From the NCBI GenBank assembly GCA_958295495.1, contig OY282352.1, positions 3,660,548-3,724,547 of the forward strand: a stretch of DNA of 64,000 bases, written 5' to 3'. Below are positions 15,377 through 23,400 of this stretch, in pieces. The stretch comes from an uncultured Latescibacterota bacterium (GTDB taxonomy: Bacteria > Latescibacterota > UBA2968 > UBA8231). The notes below the pieces were generated by a model. That model was not told the origin of the DNA, did not search any database, and was given only the letters and a program-made list of their open reading frames with translations. The position numbers and the translations under genes are program-made. How positions within the stretch are numbered: the stretch's first letter is position 1; each line of letters begins with the position of its first letter.

Positions 15377-16384
15377 ATGGGGCTTTGGGCATTGATCCTG
15401 CTGGGGCTAGTCGCTTGCGGCAAAGACGCGGGCGTACCCCCGACCCCTCCGCCCGACCCAACCCCCTACGAATTAGCCGTGCCGGCGGGATTTCCCGCGC
15501 CGACAATCCCGCCGGACAATCCCCTGACCATCGAGGGCATCGCCCTTGGCAAGCGGCTCTTTGCCGACCCCATTCTCTCCGTCGATAGCACCATAGCCTG
15601 CGCCTCGTGCCACCTGCCCGCCCATGCCTTCTCCGATCCGCGGCCCTTTAGCCAAGGCGTCGGCGGCGTCACCAGCCGCAACTCCATGCCGCTTTTTAAC
15701 GTGCTCTGGAGCCCGTCCTTTTTCTGGGACGGGCGCGCAGCCAGCCTCGAAGACCAAGCCCTTGAACCCGTGCAGATGCCCGTGGAAATGGGCGAGGATT
15801 GGGGCCGCGTGGTGGCCAAACTGGAGCGGCACGCCGAATATCCCACGCTCTTTGCCCGCGCCTTTGGCGACGCGCCCATCGACCGGCGACTCGTCGTCCA
15901 AGCCCTCGCCCAATTTGAGCGCACCCTCATTTCGGCGGACAGCAAATACGACCGCTGGTTGGCTGGCCAAGCGGCGTTTACCCCACGAGAAGAACGGGGC
16001 TTCCTCCTCTTCCACACCGAAAAGGCCGACTGCTTTCACTGCCACGTCGCGCCGCTTTTCACCGACAACGAGTTTCACAACAATGGGCTGGATCTAGACC
16101 CTCCAGACGAGGGGTTGGCCGCACTCACCGGAAAACGCCTCGACCGCGGCAAATTCAAGACGCCAACCCTGCGCAACGTAGAGTACACCGCGCCCTATAT
16201 GCACGACGGCCGCTTTGAGAGCCTAGAGGAGGTCGTCGAGCACTATGACTCCGGCTTTCACCGCACGATCCTCACCGACCCGTTGTTGCTCGTCCGGCTC
16301 AACCTCGACCTCGACCCGGCCGACAAACGCGCCTTGGTCGCCTTTTTGAAAACCCTTTCCGACCCTCAATTACAGGCCCCGTGA
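15377..16384 (+). CDS. MbnH-family diheme cytochrome c peroxidase-like protein
   Basis: This is a 335-residue periplasmic protein with a lipoprotein-type signal (LGLVACG, Cys14). Two heme-binding motifs, CASCH (75-79) and CFHCH (219-223), and the DGR and KTPTLRNVEYTAPYMHDGRF segments identify the bacterial diheme peroxidase/MauG superfamily. Next to an MbnP gene it belongs to the MbnH branch, which forms a bis-Fe(IV) state and oxidises a Trp of MbnP. The gene starts three bases after MbnP, so the two are one operon. No methanobactin genes are present, as in many metallo-mystery pairs. Confidence 0.88.
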   Translation: MGLWALILLGLVACGKDAGVPPTPPPDPTPYELAVPAGFPAPTIPPDNPLTIEGIALGKRLFADPILSVDSTIACASCHLPAHAFSDPRPFSQGVGGVTSRNSMPLFNVLWSPSFFWDGRAASLEDQALEPVQMPVEMGEDWGRVVAKLERHAEYPTLFARAFGDAPIDRRLVVQALAQFERTLISADSKYDRWLAGQAAFTPREERGFLLFHTEKADCFHCHVAPLFTDNEFHNNGLDLDPPDEGLAALTGKRLDRGKFKTPTLRNVEYTAPYMHDGRFESLEEVVEHYDSGFHRTILTDPLLLVRLNLDLDPADKRALVAFLKTLSDPQLQAP

Positions 16385-16424
16385 CGCGCTTATGTCCCTA
16401 GTTTTTTTCTAGGTTACTTTTTTC

Positions 16425-16452
16425 TTGATTAAGCGTCAGAATTTCGTATAAT
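16425..16452 (+). promoter_or_regulatory. Sigma-70-type promoter of the HU gene
   Basis: TTGATT (16425-16430) and a perfect TATAAT (16447-16452) are separated by 16 bases, about 58 bases before the HU start codon. The region is clearly AT-rich. A short inverted repeat CCTAG/CTAGG around a T-run at 16397-16413 upstream may end the MbnH transcript. Confidence 0.7.
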
Positions 16453-16509
16453 ACAAGCACTTATGAACAAAATCAGAGCCGGTTTAGCTCCTCATCTAGA
16501 GAGGTTTTA

Positions 16510-16848
16510 GTGGCCACGATAACCAAGAAGGACCTAGCGCGGTTGGTTGCCGACACGATCGACTGCAAAAACAACCTGACTTTGCAAATGGTCAATAGCC
16601 TTTTCGAGGCCATGCGCGAAACGCTTATCGAGGGAAACCGCATTGAGATCAGAGGTTTCGGCGTCCTCGAAGTCAAAGACACCAAGCCCAAGCCCGCTGC
16701 GCGCAACCCCCGCACCGGCGAGGTCGTGTACGTGCCCGCCCGCCGCAAGACGCACTTCAAGCCGGGTAAACAACTCAAAGAAGCCCTACACGACACCTGC
16801 TCCGCCGACCAAGCCGGGTCAGACCCCGACGGCTCTTGGTCCTCCTGA
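16510..16848 (+). CDS. HU/IHF-family DNA-binding protein
   Basis: The 112-residue protein starts at GTG 16510 after GAGAGG. It has the full HU fold: helical N-terminus MATITKKDLARLVADTI, the RIEIRGFGVLEVKDTKPKPA beta-arm with the ARNPRTGE DNA-intercalating tip, and the final FKPGKQLKEAL helix. A 15-residue polar tail (residues about 98-112) is beyond the usual end. It bends and compacts DNA. It is transcribed from its own promoter, with a hairpin terminator 28 bases after the stop. Confidence 0.95.
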   Translation: MATITKKDLARLVADTIDCKNNLTLQMVNSLFEAMRETLIEGNRIEIRGFGVLEVKDTKPKPAARNPRTGEVVYVPARRKTHFKPGKQLKEALHDTCSADQAGSDPDGSWSS

Positions 16849-17957
16849 TAGCATTGAAAATTCGTCCCGAAAAATTAAAAGCCGGCTCGTTGCGAGTCGG
16901 CTTTTACTGTATATGCGTTGGCCTTGCGCTGCTGGCTTCCGGCGTCCGCGCCGAGCAACGCCTGCACATCGGCACTGATCCGCGCCTCGAACTGCTCATC
17001 GCGGTCCAACTCCTCGGCCAGTATCGCTATCTGACGCCCTATCGAGTGGAGTACGCACGCGACCTCATCACCCATTTCTCGCGCTATCCCCCCCAGCAGG
17101 CCGTCGCCCTTTTTCGCAGCCTGAGCTTGGACACCGGGTGGTCCGATGCCTACCCAACCGCCATGCTCTACCTGTCCGATCCGCCCGCATTAGAACCAAC
17201 CCAACCCATTCCCCCCCGCATCTATCGCGCCTTCCGCGGCGAGGAAAACTTCGCGCGCTTCGTCCACGCCTTGCGCAACTTTGCTCGCCAGACCCAATTC
17301 AACCACTTCTTCACCCGCAGCCAAAAGCTCTATCAACTCCTCGAGGCACGTCTCCGCGAGGAACTAGCCGGTGCCGATCCCACCGGCGAAGTCGAGGCCT
17401 ATTTCGGCACCCGCCAAATCAGTTACCACCTCGTCCTCAGCCCGCTCTTGCACCATGGAGGATTTGGCCCGCACATTGGCCGCTTTGGGGGGCCGTACGA
17501 TGTCTATACGCTGCTCGGCCCCACGGATGCCACGCACGGCCTACCCGAATACGGCCCCCGCGATCAACTTTTGCAGATTATATGGCACGAGTTCAGCCAC
17601 GCCTTCGTCAACCCCCTCAGCGAGGAGTACTATCCAATGCTGAGGCCCCATGCCGATTTATTCGCCCCGCTGGCCGAACAGATGGACGGCATCGGCTACA
17701 CAAACTGGTTCGACTGTGCCAATGAACACCTCATCCGCGCCGTCACCGCACGCCTTGCCCACCATCACCTCGGCGCGGAAGCAGGTCGCCGCGCACTGCG
17801 CGAAGAATCCGGGCGCGGCTTCCGCTATATCCACGCCTTGGCACACCGCCTCGAAGAATACGAATCCCAGCGCGACCGCTACCCGACCTTCGCCGCCTTC
17901 TTCCCCCGCTTAATCACCGTCTTTGCCGAGCTTACTCCCAAGACTTTAGCGCACTAG
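16836..17957 (+). CDS. DUF4932-like secreted zinc-protease-like protein
   Basis: Up to 373 residues. The HEFSH motif in IIWHEFSHAFVNPLSEEYY, and a downstream Glu in a helical region, fit the zincin-like DUF4932 group of exported proteins. A signal-type segment ends at SGVRA (FYCICVGLALLASGVRA). The start is unclear: ATG 16836 overlaps the HU gene by 13 bases and lies before a terminator hairpin, whereas TTG 16890 sits in the hairpin loop and would give a normal-length signal peptide. Its stop overlaps the stop of the convergent aminotransferase gene by 12 bases. Substrate unknown. Confidence 0.7.
   Translation: MVLLIALKIRPEKLKAGSLRVGFYCICVGLALLASGVRAEQRLHIGTDPRLELLIAVQLLGQYRYLTPYRVEYARDLITHFSRYPPQQAVALFRSLSLDTGWSDAYPTAMLYLSDPPALEPTQPIPPRIYRAFRGEENFARFVHALRNFARQTQFNHFFTRSQKLYQLLEARLREELAGADPTGEVEAYFGTRQISYHLVLSPLLHHGGFGPHIGRFGGPYDVYTLLGPTDATHGLPEYGPRDQLLQIIWHEFSHAFVNPLSEEYYPMLRPHADLFAPLAEQMDGIGYTNWFDCANEHLIRAVTARLAHHHLGAEAGRRALREESGRGFRYIHALAHRLEEYESQRDRYPTFAAFFPRLITVFAELTPKTLAH
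16877..16905 (+). terminator. Rho-independent terminator after the HU gene
   Basis: AAAAGCCGGCTCG pairs with CGAGTCGGCTTTT around a TTG loop (one mismatch), 28 bases after the HU stop, with a T-run as the last stem bases. It lies inside the longest reading frame of the next gene, so it either terminates the HU transcript or controls read-through into that gene. Confidence 0.75.
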
Positions 17958-19277
17958 CCGCCGGAAAAGATCCTCCTGAGGTGGTACTGCGAGCAGTTCG
18001 TCCAAGGTCCCGCGCTCCAAGCCCTCGGCAATAACGGCAAAACTCTCCCGCACCACACCCGCGGTCTGCTCGACCTCGGCCTCGCCGTGGGCGCAATTGA
18101 ACATAAACCCAGCCGCCAAGATCACGCCGCGGCGGGCGTTCTCCTGGATGAATAGCGTGTGGACCTTGGCGGCCGTCGCGGCATCCTCTGCGCCCAAGCG
18201 GATGCGGGGATGCGCGGCCACTCCCTCGCAGCTAGCGTCGAGCCCGACGGCAGCGGCCGCCGCGTTGACTCGCTCCTTAAAGAAGGTGCCGATGCGCTGG
18301 AAGTGGCCGACAGCGTCGCGGCGCTCTAGCTCGCGCAAGGTCGCCAGCGAAGCCGCCACGCCGATGTTGTCGTCCCAATAGGCACTGGAGATAAACATCT
18401 GCGCCGCCGGGGCCATAAACTCCCGCTTGCCGACCACCGCGCCCATTGGATAGCCGTTGGACATAGCCTTGGCAAAAACGGATATATCCGGCGTCACGCC
18501 CGCGTATTCCTGGGCGCTGCCCAAGGCGAGGCGAAACCCAGACGACACCTCGTCGAAAATGAGCACCACCCCATGGCGCGACGCCAGCTCCCGCACCCTT
18601 TCGAGATAGCCCGGCGGCGGCTCGTCGGAGCGCATCGGCTCCATGATGATACAGGCCAGCTCGCCGGCGTGCGCTTCGAGTAGGGCGGTTAGTTCATCGA
18701 GATCGCCATAGGTAAAGGGCCGTGCCGTGCCCTCCAAGCAGCGGGGTACGCCAATCGGCTCAATGCCATTGAAGAGATGAGCGGCCAGCCGCTCGGCCCC
18801 GATGTTGGCGGCTTGGTACCAGTCGTGCCAGCCGTGGTAGCCGCAAAACAGCACCTTGTCGCGGCCGGTGACCCCGCGCGCGATCCGCACCGCAATGGCG
18901 CAAGCCTCGCCCCCGCCCTTGCAATAGCGCACCATTTCCGCCGAGGGGACAATTCTCACCAGCTCTTCGGCCAGCTCCACGGCTGACTCCTGCACAATGC
19001 TGTAGATCGCGCCCCGGTCGATCTGAGCGCGGACTGCGGCATCGACGACCTCGTCAGCATAGCCCAAGATCACCGGCCCCACAGCGCTGGTCCAATCGAT
19101 GTATTCGTTGCCATCCACATCCCAGATGCGGCAGCCTTTGGCGCGCTCGGCGTAGATGGGGCTGACGCCGAGCGCGGCCCGAGTCGGCCGCCGGCTGATG
19201 AGCTGGGTGGTGCCGGGGATGAGCGCGTTGGCGCGCTCGTAGATTTGCAATGAGCGGCGCACCGAGTGTTCTCGCAT
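17946..19277 (-). CDS. Class III PLP-dependent aminotransferase (glutamate-1-semialdehyde-aminomutase-like)
   Basis: This 443-residue enzyme starts at ATG 19277 after AAGGAGCC; a longer frame reaches into the GH127 gene without a signal. The fold-type I features are present: WDVDGNEYIDW near the N-terminus, GYHGWHDWY, the cofactor Asp in IFDEVSSGFR (D242), and the PLP-binding Lys270 in VFAKAMSNGYPMGAVVG. It resembles glutamate-1-semialdehyde 2,1-aminomutase, but the usual SGTEA motif reads KGGGEAC. Position after a GH127 gene suggests an amino-sugar or secondary substrate rather than tetrapyrrole synthesis; this is inference. Confidence 0.85.
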   Translation of the reverse strand: MREHSVRRSLQIYERANALIPGTTQLISRRPTRAALGVSPIYAERAKGCRIWDVDGNEYIDWTSAVGPVILGYADEVVDAAVRAQIDRGAIYSIVQESAVELAEELVRIVPSAEMVRYCKGGGEACAIAVRIARGVTGRDKVLFCGYHGWHDWYQAANIGAERLAAHLFNGIEPIGVPRCLEGTARPFTYGDLDELTALLEAHAGELACIIMEPMRSDEPPPGYLERVRELASRHGVVLIFDEVSSGFRLALGSAQEYAGVTPDISVFAKAMSNGYPMGAVVGKREFMAPAAQMFISSAYWDDNIGVAASLATLRELERRDAVGHFQRIGTFFKERVNAAAAAVGLDASCEGVAAHPRIRLGAEDAATAAKVHTLFIQENARRGVILAAGFMFNCAHGEAEVEQTAGVVRESFAVIAEGLERGTLDELLAVPPQEDLFRRLVR

Positions 19278-19291
19278 GACACAGGCTCCTT

Positions 19292-21151
19292 CTACCGCCC
19301 GCTGCGGAGCGGATTCTCGCGTGAAAAAGGCATTGGGGGGGCGTTGGTCACGCGCAGCCAAGAGCGATACGGCGAGCCGCCTTCCCCGGCACTGGCAAAG
19401 TCGCACAAGCGCAGCTTGCTGCCGTCTGCGGCGGCAACATCCAGCGCCACCATAGCCGCAGCCTCCACCAAACTCCCCCGCAGATCCACCGCGTCGAGTG
19501 CCGGCACCTCGTCTGGGTCAACGGCGTTGAGCCGGCGGTCATAGGTCAAGAGCACCGGCCCCCTAAAAATCGAGACCTTATCGCGACACTCCTTTTCACC
19601 GTGCCAGTAGTGCATTGACATGTCCAGCTCGATGTCAATGGTATCGCCGGGTTGCCAGTGCCTAGCCAGCGTCAGGTACGCCCCAGCGCACACCTTTTTT
19701 ATGGCCGCGCCGTTTACCCGCACTTTAGTCCGCTGTGACCAGTAGGGCACCCGCAATTTGAACGCAAACTCCGCGGCCTCGGAGGGATCGACGCGGATGC
19801 CCACGCGCCCGCTGCGGGGGTACTCCGTCTCTTGGGTTAGCACCACGGTCAAGCCGCGCCGCAGCCCCACCTGCATCCGGCCCGGGCCGTACCAATTGAG
19901 TACCAACCCCTCTTCGTCGCCCATTAGCGCCCAGTCCGAGACCATCCCCAACCCACGCGGCCCATTGACGCTGCAGCAATTCAGTTCGGGGCTGCCTTCG
20001 CGCGCCTGAAAGACGATATCGTGGGCACTCGCCTTGCGCACCCCATCCATCGGCGTGTTGTACGTAACCCAACGACCGCTCGCCGAATGCAGGCCGAGGA
20101 TGGAGTTGAGGGTGGATAGCTCGATCTCGTCGGCCACAATCGAACTGCCGGTCAGCTTGAGCATCTCCACGCTCGCGGCCACCCAAGCGATGGTACAGCA
20201 GGTCTCGATCGCGCCTTGGTGGTAGGGGTTGCCTTGAGCGGCTTCGCCCGAAGAAAAGCCGCCGTTGTTGTGCCGGTCGAGTTCGACAATGCTCCACCAG
20301 ATCTGCGCGAAAGCCCGGCGGTAGCGTTCCTCGCCGGTGATCCAGAACAACTCGGCCAAGGCCATGATCGGATGTAGGCTTTCCCAGCGCGGCTTGGGCG
20401 TTTTGAAGAAGGGCTGGCCGGCCAAGGCTTGATTGAGATAGTCGCCCGCGAGCGGCTGCCCGTCCGCGTCTAGCGCGGCGAACTCATCGACCCACTGCAA
20501 GGCCAAGTCCAGATAGTGATCTTTGCCGGTCTGGCGATGGAGGATGCACAAAACGTGGACCGGGGCCATGTTCATCTCAGTGCTGCCGGTATCGACCAGC
20601 CGCTGGTGCTTTTTACCCATAAACTTCCGGCACAACAACTCGGCCATGGACTCGACGCAGCGCAATACGTGTGCGTCGCGGCTTTCCTCGTACCAGAGCA
20701 ACAAGCCCAGCATGGCGTGATAATGCCCCCAAGTATCCCACGTAGAACCGCGCTTGTTCATGACGTTGGGCGCGTACCCAGTCAGGCGGTGGCGATGCGG
20801 CCAAGGGCCGAGATAGCCGTCTGCGTCTTGGTGGGCGATGAGCCGAGCGACGAAGGCTTTGAGGTGTCTTTTTAGCTTTGGGTCGCCGGTCAGCCGCAGG
20901 ATTTGCACGGCACTCGTCAAGTATTTGCCGGCAAATTCTCCGGCCCAAGGCACTTGGTCGCGGTAGGGCTTGCGGTCGCGGTCGGCAAACATGTCCAAAA
21001 TTGCCGGATTGGCCGCGGGCGCGATGAGCAGCCACTGCTCGGTGACGCCGCGCAAGTAGGCTGCAAAGGGGCCGTCAAGGGCGTAGTGGGTGTGGGACAG
21101 GCGGGTCAGTGCTGGTTGCACCGCCTGACGGCGGCGGGAAAAAGGCTGCAT
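19292..21151 (-). CDS. GH127 (DUF1680) beta-L-arabinofuranosidase-like glycosidase
   Basis: The 619-residue protein starts at ATG 21151 after AAAGGAGACG and has no signal peptide, so it is probably cytoplasmic. The zinc/cysteine active site of GH127 is present: Glu316-Thr-Cys318 in GAIETCCT and the Cys392-Cys393 pair in ELNCCSVNGPRG, which match Glu338, Cys340, Cys417 and Cys418 of the Bifidobacterium enzyme HypBA1. An (alpha/alpha)6 barrel precedes beta-sandwich domains. It releases L-arabinofuranose or a related sugar. The aminotransferase gene follows after 14 bases. A broken piece of another GH127 copy lies at 21911-21999. Confidence 0.9.
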   Translation of the reverse strand: MQPFSRRRQAVQPALTRLSHTHYALDGPFAAYLRGVTEQWLLIAPAANPAILDMFADRDRKPYRDQVPWAGEFAGKYLTSAVQILRLTGDPKLKRHLKAFVARLIAHQDADGYLGPWPHRHRLTGYAPNVMNKRGSTWDTWGHYHAMLGLLLWYEESRDAHVLRCVESMAELLCRKFMGKKHQRLVDTGSTEMNMAPVHVLCILHRQTGKDHYLDLALQWVDEFAALDADGQPLAGDYLNQALAGQPFFKTPKPRWESLHPIMALAELFWITGEERYRRAFAQIWWSIVELDRHNNGGFSSGEAAQGNPYHQGAIETCCTIAWVAASVEMLKLTGSSIVADEIELSTLNSILGLHSASGRWVTYNTPMDGVRKASAHDIVFQAREGSPELNCCSVNGPRGLGMVSDWALMGDEEGLVLNWYGPGRMQVGLRRGLTVVLTQETEYPRSGRVGIRVDPSEAAEFAFKLRVPYWSQRTKVRVNGAAIKKVCAGAYLTLARHWQPGDTIDIELDMSMHYWHGEKECRDKVSIFRGPVLLTYDRRLNAVDPDEVPALDAVDLRGSLVEAAAMVALDVAAADGSKLRLCDFASAGEGGSPYRSWLRVTNAPPMPFSRENPLRSGR

Positions 21152-21295
21152 AGCGTCTCCTTTCGGTATGCGGCTGTGTCGCGCTTTGGACTACCTCGCC
21201 GCGGCGAGGGCCGGCAGCGGTGTTAGATAATTTGACAGCCCGCTGTAAGCCCCTCTTTTTTGGCAGCCAACCTCATTTCTAAACGGAGCTCCATC

Positions 21296-21898
21296 ATGCA
21301 ACGCGCCGTACCGCTTCTCGCCCTCTTGCTAGCACTGCCGCTGACCACCTACGCCTTTGATGGAAGACGCGAGGGCTTTCTGTTCGGTTTTAGCCTCGGG
21401 CCGGGCTACCAGTTTGTCGAGCAGGAGTGGCTCATCGATGGTGAGCACTCCCAGCGCGAAGACCGCGACCCGACCTTTGGGACCGCCCTCCGGTTCGGCT
21501 ACGGCCTCACCGACTACCTCGTCCTCGGCTGGGTCTTGGACTTGGGCAGCGACACTGATGACGACGAGACCAAGCTCCTCGGCACAGCGGTCGAAAGGGG
21601 CAATACCCGCTTTGAGATCGACGGCTTTAGCGCGACCTATTTCTTCAAAAAACGCGCCCCAGCGCCCTTTGTCGAGGCCGTCATCGGCACGGCGCGCTGG
21701 GACGACGGGGGCGACAACCTCCTCGACGGCCTCGGGCTGGCCGGCAGCATAGGCTACGAGGTGCGCAAGCACTGGATGGTCAAAGGCACCGTCGGCTGGG
21801 GTACGCCAAGCGCAGAGGCTACAATTGACGACCAAGCGATTAAAGCCGACGTCACGGGCTTGGCCATCGCCTTCAACGCCAGCTATCTCTGGTACTAA
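21296..21898 (+). CDS. Outer-membrane beta-barrel-like protein
   Basis: The 200-residue protein starts at ATG 21296 after GGAGCTCC. Its signal peptide is MQRAVPLLALLLALPLTTYA. The mature part shows alternating beta-strand patterns with aromatic girdles (FGFSLGPGYQFVEQEW, FGYGLTDYLVLGWVLDLG, KHWMVKGTVGWG) and ends in Tyr (SYLWY), as do OmpA/OmpW-like barrels. The exact family is unknown. It is divergent from the GH127 gene, with 144 bases between them containing a TTGACA (21232-21237) but no good -10. Confidence 0.7.
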   Translation: MQRAVPLLALLLALPLTTYAFDGRREGFLFGFSLGPGYQFVEQEWLIDGEHSQREDRDPTFGTALRFGYGLTDYLVLGWVLDLGSDTDDDETKLLGTAVERGNTRFEIDGFSATYFFKKRAPAPFVEAVIGTARWDDGGDNLLDGLGLAGSIGYEVRKHWMVKGTVGWGTPSAEATIDDQAIKADVTGLAIAFNASYLWY

Positions 21899-21910
21899 AG
21901 AGAGTGCGGC

Positions 21911-21999
21911 GAGCTGTGCCTTTTCAGCGCGGTCGCCGGTAAGTCGCAGGATTTGCACCGCGCAGGTCGAGTGCTTGCCGGCAAAGTCCCCCGCGCAAG
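21911..21999 (-). pseudogene. Fragment of a second GH127 gene
   Basis: About 80 bases here align with 20871-20956 of the intact GH127 gene at roughly 80% identity. On the minus strand it still reads AGDFAGKHSTCAVQILRLTG, against AGEFAGKYLTSAVQILRLTG in the intact gene. It is in a different frame from, and joined to, the methyltransferase remnant, so it marks a deletion or recombination junction. Confidence 0.75.
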
Positions 22000-22475
22000 G
22001 TATCTAACATCGCCGAGATAGCCAAATTTAGGCACTCGAAAATTTTACTCGCTAGAGCCTTTGCGAGAGGTGGCAAAACTGAATTTGCAACCTGCCGATG
22101 CTGATCTAAGTTTTTCACAGTACCCGTTCTACTGCGTATAGGTCCTTTTAGAAGATACGAATCGGGATAGCCGTGAATTCTCATATATTCCCGTGGAGTG
22201 AGAGACCTATCTTCGATGGGATGATAGAAAATCTCTCCACACCTCAACGTATTAGCGGGCCTATCCCTATGCAGCCTTAAATACTTTGTGATATCTGATT
22301 CAACAATTTTGCTATCCCTTTTTTCGCGTTCTCCTGCCGCACGTAGTGTGTTGCAGCAGTGTTCGTCTATTTCTATCTGAGCGAGAATGTCGAATCCCGC
22401 ATCTTGCACGCCTATATCCATTCCTCCGGCCCCAGAGAAAAGACTTAGTGCGTTATATTTTGGGGGACTATTCAT
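22000..22475 (-). pseudogene. Internally deleted C5-cytosine DNA methyltransferase
   Basis: The frame from 22475 opens with the AdoMet-binding motif I (LSLFSGAGGMDIGVQDAGF) and, after about 66 residues, jumps to the C-terminal motifs IX and X (HRDRPANTLRCGE, SLTPREYMRIHGYPDSY, QVANSVLPPLAKALA). The catalytic PCQ and ENV motifs, motif VIII and the target-recognition domain are missing, about 170-200 residues compared with a usual 330-420. It cannot be a working methyltransferase. The frame runs on into a GH127 fragment to a stop at 21924. No restriction enzyme gene is adjacent. AT content is higher than in its neighbours. Confidence 0.85.
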
Positions 22476-22496
22476 CCTGAATTCACTCCTCTATCC

Positions 22497-23303
22497 TCAA
22501 TAGGTCAAGGTGAACTCCGTGTCGGCTAGCTGCCGTTGAAGATGACGCAACACTTCACCGCGGCCTTGCAAGGCCAGCAAGCCGTCGCCGAGCGGCCGTC
22601 CCGGCGCGAGCGTTTGCCAGCGCACGAGCAGGCCGCGCAACTGGTGCTGTTGCGTGGCGGTAAATTGCCAGCGGGCGGTCAGCTCGGCCAACCCGGGCGG
22701 GTCGGCGTGCAGCACTTGGAGTTGCTGGCTGAGTGCTCGCAGGTGTTCGCCAACGTGGGCGACCGTATCGAGCTGAGCTGCTACTAGCGCTTCCACTTTC
22801 TCCGCATTGAGTGTTTGATAGGAAGATTGCGGGTTGTCGGAGACGACCTTGAGGCAGTGAACCCGCTCGCTGGTGGCAAAGCGCTGCGCGGCCTCGCAAA
22901 AGCCGCTGGCCTCCATGTCGTACGCGGCGTCGCCGGCCGCCGGCTGTACGCGATCTACGGTGTGTAGCAGGGTGGTGCGGCAGGGCGGGGGCGCGGTGAA
23001 GGTGGGGTAAAAGGGCTTGCCGCTGGCCGCGTCCACGACCTTGTGCGCCAACAGGGCCGTGCCCACCGCTTGGCGGCCGTGGCCGGCGATGCCGATGTTG
23101 AGCCAAGCCGCCGGCGCATCTCCGATCAGCGCGCGCAGGTACGCGGTGGCCGCGGCCGCGGCCACTTTGCCGACGCCGGAGACTATGAGGCGCGTCTGCT
23201 CGCCCGCGCAGATGCGATAGGGATGACTGCCCACGCCTCGGAGGCGGTAGGAAGCCAACAGCGGGCGCGCCTCGGCTGCTAAGGCTACTACTAAGCACAA
23301 CAT
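22497..23303 (-). CDS. Nucleoside phosphorylase/MTA-SAH-nucleosidase-like protein with C-terminal extension
   Basis: The 268-residue protein has the PNP/UDP phosphorylase fold: GVGKVAAAAAT near residue 44, WLNIGIAGHG, and the substrate-binding Met-Glu in YDMEASGFCEAA, followed by LKVVSDN. It should cleave an N-glycosidic bond, probably of a methylthio- or S-adenosyl compound. About 80 helical residues after the fold (from LRALSQQLQVLHADP) are an extension that is not part of the basic enzyme. Both the presence of speH (which yields methylthioadenosine) elsewhere in the window and the fold support a salvage role. Confidence 0.8.
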   Translation of the reverse strand: MLCLVVALAAEARPLLASYRLRGVGSHPYRICAGEQTRLIVSGVGKVAAAAATAYLRALIGDAPAAWLNIGIAGHGRQAVGTALLAHKVVDAASGKPFYPTFTAPPPCRTTLLHTVDRVQPAAGDAAYDMEASGFCEAAQRFATSERVHCLKVVSDNPQSSYQTLNAEKVEALVAAQLDTVAHVGEHLRALSQQLQVLHADPPGLAELTARWQFTATQQHQLRGLLVRWQTLAPGRPLGDGLLALQGRGEVLRHLQRQLADTEFTLTY

Positions 23304-23348
23304 GATGGCTAATATACCGGCTGGCGGCCCCTCGGCAACTCGGATTGA

Positions 23349-23364
23349 CCCTGCCTGAGCAGGG
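23349..23364. promoter_or_regulatory. Inverted repeat between divergent nucleosidase and dapF-like genes
   Basis: CCCTGC-CTGA-GCAGGG forms a perfect 6-bp stem in the 97-base divergent intergenic region, 37 bases before the dapF-like start codon. It could be an operator or a leader hairpin. I see no clear promoter elements around it. Confidence 0.3.
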
Positions 23365-23400
23365 GCCTAAGTTCTGGAAGACAAACGAGAAAGGGCAGGT

